Below, piece by piece: positions 60,777 to 64,000 of a stretch of 64,000 nucleotides of DNA. A program made the translations under genes and the position numbers. The notes below the pieces were generated by a model. The model worked only from the letters and a program-made list of their open reading frames with translations. It made no database searches and was not told the DNA's origin. Position 1 is the first letter of the stretch. Each line of letters opens with the position of its first letter. Source of the DNA: Sphingomonadaceae bacterium (lineage in GTDB: Bacteria > Pseudomonadota > Alphaproteobacteria > Sphingomonadales > Sphingomonadaceae); NCBI GenBank assembly GCA_029268145.1, contig JAJUHA010000004.1, positions 1 through 64,000 of the forward strand, in the 5' to 3' direction.

Positions 60777-62809
60777 GCTATCGTCTGGGGGTGGATGTCG
60801 GCGGCACCTTCACCGACCTCCTCGTCATCGACGAGGAAAGCGGCGAGACCTGGCGGGAGAAGGTGCCCTCCACCCCCGATGATCCCTCGCGCGCCGTCGT
60901 TGCCGGTTCGCGCGCGCTGTGTGCCAAGGCCGGCGTGGCGCCCGAGGCGCTCTCGCTCTTCCTCCACGGCACCACGGTTGCGACCAACGCGGTGCTCGAG
61001 GCCAAGATCGCCCGGGTCGGCCTCGTCGTCACCGAAGGCTATCGCCACATCCTCCAGATCGCCCGCAGCCTGGTGCCGGGCGGGCTTGCCGCCTGGATCG
61101 TCTGGCCCAAGCCCGAGCCCATGGCCCCGCTCGAGGCGACCATCGAGGTCAGCGAGCGGATCGCTGCCGACGGCTCGGTCGTCCGCCCGGTCGATGTCGC
61201 CGCGCTGCGCAGGGCCTGCCAGCGCCTGCGGGACGAGAAGGTCGAGGCCGTCACGGTGTGCCTCATCAACGCCTATGTGAACCCGGCGCACGAGCGCGAG
61301 GTGGCCGCCGTCCTCGCCGAGGAGCTTCCCGGCGTGCCGGTCAGCCTCTCCTCCGAGATCCTGCCCGAGATGCAGGAATATGAGCGGGCGCTGACCACGG
61401 TCGCCAATTCCGCCGTCCGCCCCACGGTTGCCCGCTATGTCGGCAATCTCGACCGCGAGCTGAAGGCCTGGGGGACACCCGCCAAGCTCCACCTGCTGCG
61501 GTCCGACGGCGGCCTGATGACGGCCGAGAAGAGCGCCGAGGCGCCGGTCAACCTCCTCATGTCGGGCCCGGCCGGCGGTGTCGCCGGTGCCGTGTTCGTG
61601 GCGAGGAACGCCGGCTTTCCCAACGTGCTCACCCTCGACATGGGCGGCACCTCGACCGATGTCGCCCTCATCGAGAACTACGAACCCCGCCTCAGGCGCG
61701 AGACCAGCGTCGGCCACCTGACGGTCCGCGCCTCGTCGCTCGACGTGAAGACGGTGGGCGCGGGCGGCGGCTCGATCGCGAGCGTGCCGGAACTGACGAA
61801 GGCGCTGCGCGTCGGCCCGCAATCGGCCGGCGCGGTGCCCGGCCCCGCCGCCTACGGCCGTGGCGGCGAGCTCCCGACCGTCACCGATGCCAATGTCGTC
61901 CTTGGCTATCTCCCCGAGAATCTGCTGGGGGGGAGCTTCCGGCTCGACCGCGAGGCCTCGAAGCGCGCGGTCCAGACCATTGCCGATGCGCTCGGGCTCG
62001 GCCTGATGGAGGCCGCCGCCGGCATCATCTCGATCGTCAACGAGACCATGTTCGGCGCGCTCCGCCTCGTCTCGGTCCAGCAGGGCTATGACCCGCGCGA
62101 TTTCGCCCTCATGGCCTTCGGCGGTGCCGGGCCGCTCCATGGCAATGCCATGGGGATGCTCATGGGCTCCTGGCCGGTCATCATCCCGCCCTCGCCCGGC
62201 ATTCTCTGCGCCTATGGCGATGCGACGACCCGCCTCAGGGTCGATGCCCAGCGGAGCTTCAACCGGCTGGTGACCGAGACGAACGAGGCCGAGGTCGGCG
62301 CGGTCATCGACACCATCGTCGCCGAAGTCACCGCCGAGCTCGAGACGGAGGGTGTGGCGAGCGCCGACATCGAGCTCCGGGTCGAGATCGACGTCCGCTA
62401 TAAGGGCCAGGCCTTCGAGCTGCCGCTGGTCATGCCGGCGGGCGCGACCATCGCCGAGCTCGCCGCCCGCTTCGATGCCGAGCATCTCCGGCTCTTCACC
62501 TTCAATCTCCCAGTCCCGCAGGAGCTGGTGAACATCCGCGTGGTGGCGCTGGGGAAGGCCGCCAACGTCACCGCCGAGCGGATCGCCGAGGGCACCGGCG
62601 ACCCCGCCGCGGCGAAGCTCCGGGATCACGAGCTGTGGATGGATGGCCGGGCGCAGGCCGCCGCCATCTACGACCGCGCGCGGCTCCGCGCCGGAGACCG
62701 GGTGCCGGGTCCGGCCATCATCTGCGAGATGGACTCGACCACGCTCGTCCACGCCGGCCACTTTGCGAGCGTCGACTCCTTCGGCAACATCCTGATCCGG
62801 CCCGAATGA
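60773..62809 (+). CDS. hydantoinase/oxoprolinase A subunit (HyuA family)
   Basis: The 678-residue protein has YRLGVDVGGTFTDLLVID at the N-terminus and FLHGTTVATNAVLEAK. It then has MSGPAGGVAGAVFVARNAG and LTLDMGGTSTDVALIENYE (ASKHA-type phosphate-binding loops). It also has FGGAGPLHGNAMG with the family His. HyuA-type subunits with HyuB make ATP-dependent 5-oxoprolinases, N-methylhydantoinases or acetone/acetophenone carboxylases. The substrate is not readable. It is coupled with the preceding lyase and, by ATGA, the SRPBCC gene that separates it from hyuB. Confidence 0.92.
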   Translation: MSYRLGVDVGGTFTDLLVIDEESGETWREKVPSTPDDPSRAVVAGSRALCAKAGVAPEALSLFLHGTTVATNAVLEAKIARVGLVVTEGYRHILQIARSLVPGGLAAWIVWPKPEPMAPLEATIEVSERIAADGSVVRPVDVAALRRACQRLRDEKVEAVTVCLINAYVNPAHEREVAAVLAEELPGVPVSLSSEILPEMQEYERALTTVANSAVRPTVARYVGNLDRELKAWGTPAKLHLLRSDGGLMTAEKSAEAPVNLLMSGPAGGVAGAVFVARNAGFPNVLTLDMGGTSTDVALIENYEPRLRRETSVGHLTVRASSLDVKTVGAGGGSIASVPELTKALRVGPQSAGAVPGPAAYGRGGELPTVTDANVVLGYLPENLLGGSFRLDREASKRAVQTIADALGLGLMEAAAGIISIVNETMFGALRLVSVQQGYDPRDFALMAFGGAGPLHGNAMGMLMGSWPVIIPPSPGILCAYGDATTRLRVDAQRSFNRLVTETNEAEVGAVIDTIVAEVTAELETEGVASADIELRVEIDVRYKGQAFELPLVMPAGATIAELAARFDAEHLRLFTFNLPVPQELVNIRVVALGKAANVTAERIAEGTGDPAAAKLRDHELWMDGRAQAAAIYDRARLRAGDRVPGPAIICEMDSTTLVHAGHFASVDSFGNILIRPE

Positions 62810-63354
62810 TGCGCAGCCTCCTCCTCGCCGCCCTGCTCGCGGCCCCCACCCCGGCCGGTGCCGAGATTGTCGCCTCGGCACCCGACGGCTTCACCCTGCG
62901 CTTCGAGGGCGTGGCGGCGCGCCCACCCGAAGACGCCTGGGCCGCGCTTGCCGACTGGAGCGGCTGGTGGCCCGACGCGCACAGCTATTCCGGCAAGGCG
63001 TCGAACCTTTCCTTCGAGGCCGAGGCCGATGGCGAGCTCGAGGAGGCATGGGAGGGCGGCTCGGTGAGCCACGGCGAGGTCGTGCTTGCCATGCCGCCGA
63101 AGCTGCTGCGCATGCACGCCGGCTTCGGCCCGCTCCAGGCGCTCCCCGTTGCCGGCGTGCTCGAGTTCGCGCTTGCGCCCGAAGGGCAGGGCACCCGCCT
63201 CACCATGACCTACCGCGTCGGCGGCCCGGCCTCGGCCAGACTCGACAGCCTCGCCGCGCCCGTCCACACCGTGTTCGCCGAGGCCTTCGCCCGGCTTCTT
63301 GCCCACACCCCGCCGCCGCCGGACGCCGCGGAGCCGTCGCAGAAGGAGCCCTGA
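62806..63354 (+). CDS. exported SRPBCC-fold protein inserted between hyuA and hyuB
   Basis: The protein has 182 residues. A signal peptide (MMRSLLLAALLAAPTPAGA) is followed by an SRPBCC/START-like domain: FEGVAARPPEDAWAALADWSG, VVLAMPPKLLRMHAGFGPLQ and GTRLTMTYRVGG. This fold has a deep hydrophobic ligand pocket. Its coupling to hyuA and close spacing to hyuB (2 bp) are unusual, as these subunits are usually adjacent. A periplasmic ligand-binding role is inference. Confidence 0.8.
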   Translation: MMRSLLLAALLAAPTPAGAEIVASAPDGFTLRFEGVAARPPEDAWAALADWSGWWPDAHSYSGKASNLSFEAEADGELEEAWEGGSVSHGEVVLAMPPKLLRMHAGFGPLQALPVAGVLEFALAPEGQGTRLTMTYRVGGPASARLDSLAAPVHTVFAEAFARLLAHTPPPPDAAEPSQKEP

Positions 63355-63356
63355 CC

Positions 63357-64000
63357 ATGCCCGCCCGCATCGTCGAGACCAACCCCAAGCCCTTCGCCCC
63401 CGTCCCCATCGATCCCGTCACGCTCGACATCATCGAGAATGCCCTCCGGAACGCGCGCATCGAGATGGACGCGACGCTGACGCGGACCGCCATGTCGCCG
63501 GGCATCCGCGAGCAGGGCGATGCCTTCCCGCTGATTGCCGACCACAGGGGCCGCATGATCGTGGGCCAGTTCGGCAGCTTCATCGATGGCTTCCTGAAAG
63601 CCTATGACGGCGAGATCGAGGACGGGGACATGATCTTCCTCTCCGATCCCTACAGCTGCGAGGGCGCCATCTCCCACTCCAACGACTGGCTGGTCCTCCT
63701 TCCCGTCTTCCGCTCCGGCCGCCTGGTCGCCTGGACCGCCATGTTCGGCCACCAGTCCGACATCGGCGGCAAGGTCGCCGGCTCGATGCCGATCGACGCC
63801 AGTTCGATCTACGAGGAAGGCGTGCGCATCCCGCCGGTCAAGCTCTATGCGCGCGGGGTCTACAACGGCGAGCTCATCAAGCTCATCATGCACCAGACGC
63901 GCAAGCCCGACTGGTGCGCGGCCGACCTCAACGCCCTCATCGCCTCCTGCCGGGTCGCCGCCCGCCGGGTCCAGGAGATGTGCGACCGCTTCGGCGAGGA
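63357..64000 (+). CDS. hydantoinase/oxoprolinase B subunit (HyuB family), 3'-truncated
   Basis: The frame is open from the ATG at 63357 to the end of the window (about 214 residues). HyuB hallmarks are DPVTLDIIENALRNARIEMD, TLTRTAMSPGIREQGDAFPL, FLSDPYSCEGAISHSNDW and MFGHQSDIGGKVAGSMPIDA with its conserved His/Asp. It pairs with HyuA encoded 550 bp upstream. The C-terminal part lies beyond the window. Confidence 0.92.
   Translation, partial: MPARIVETNPKPFAPVPIDPVTLDIIENALRNARIEMDATLTRTAMSPGIREQGDAFPLIADHRGRMIVGQFGSFIDGFLKAYDGEIEDGDMIFLSDPYSCEGAISHSNDWLVLLPVFRSGRLVAWTAMFGHQSDIGGKVAGSMPIDASSIYEEGVRIPPVKLYARGVYNGELIKLIMHQTRKPDWCAADLNALIASCRVAARRVQEMCDRFGE

Overview
The window is GC-rich chromosomal DNA that looks alphaproteobacterial, most likely from the order Sphingomonadales. 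The evidence is the NDUFS4-type complex I subunit, the PEPxxWA-CTERM proteins with a V-type exosortase and EpsI, several TonB-dependent receptors and an EpsF/EpsG-type exopolysaccharide (EPS) locus. I see no insertion sequence, prophage or CRISPR array. The genus cannot be named from the sequence alone.

Layout. 1-11.4 kb: housekeeping and accessory genes (HrpB C-terminus, complex I accessory subunit, tRNA-Arg, host-attachment-family protein, PQQ alcohol dehydrogenase, a membrane protein, a TonB receptor, a Tet-type MFS pump, a helix-hairpin-helix protein and a 2,4-dienoyl-CoA-reductase-type SDR). 11.4-21 kb: dTDP-L-rhamnose genes split into two blocks (rfbB; rfbA-C-D), interleaved with TusA, argS, a SPOR protein, a triple-DUF3011 secreted protein, Dps and a UPF0104-type membrane protein. 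20.7-36.6 kb: an EPS and exosortase supercluster. It holds a 2OG-Fe(II) oxygenase, polysaccharide pyruvyl transferase, an EpsD-like lipoprotein foldase, two family-2 glycosyltransferases, an AAA ATPase, an EpsL barrel, a Wza-type export protein, EpsF, EpsG, exosortase V, EpsI, a small membrane protein and a WcaJ-type initiating transferase. 36.6-38.4 kb: two tandem paralogous PEPxxWA-CTERM proteins. Each is preceded by a textbook sigma-54 promoter and an identically spaced conserved upstream element.

38.5-53.2 kb: mostly conserved cellular genes (pdxH, DnaJ-like, BrkB/YihY, fabI, aroC, the RNase P RNA gene rnpB, ndk, an HNH protein, gluQ, a small twin-TM protein, a cobalamin adenosyltransferase, an M20 hydrolase, a protease pair, etfBA and an S1/P1 nuclease). 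53.2-64 kb: a 3-hydroxyacyl-CoA dehydrogenase, then a compact catabolic-looking locus. On the minus strand, an Asp/Glu/hydantoin-racemase-like protein lacking the usual cysteines, two NTF2-like paralogs and a TonB receptor form one tightly packed unit. A GntR/FCD regulator lies divergent. Beyond it an N-carbamoylsarcosine-amidase-like hydrolase is divergent from HMG-CoA-lyase-like, HyuA, exported SRPBCC and HyuB genes. Both divergent promoter regions carry a TGTATACA palindrome, the likely GntR operator.

The two regions of most interest are (1) the exosortase V locus, where surface-protein substrates appear to be controlled by sigma-54 separately from the export machinery, and (2) the GntR-centred locus, whose gene combination matches no pathway I can name.
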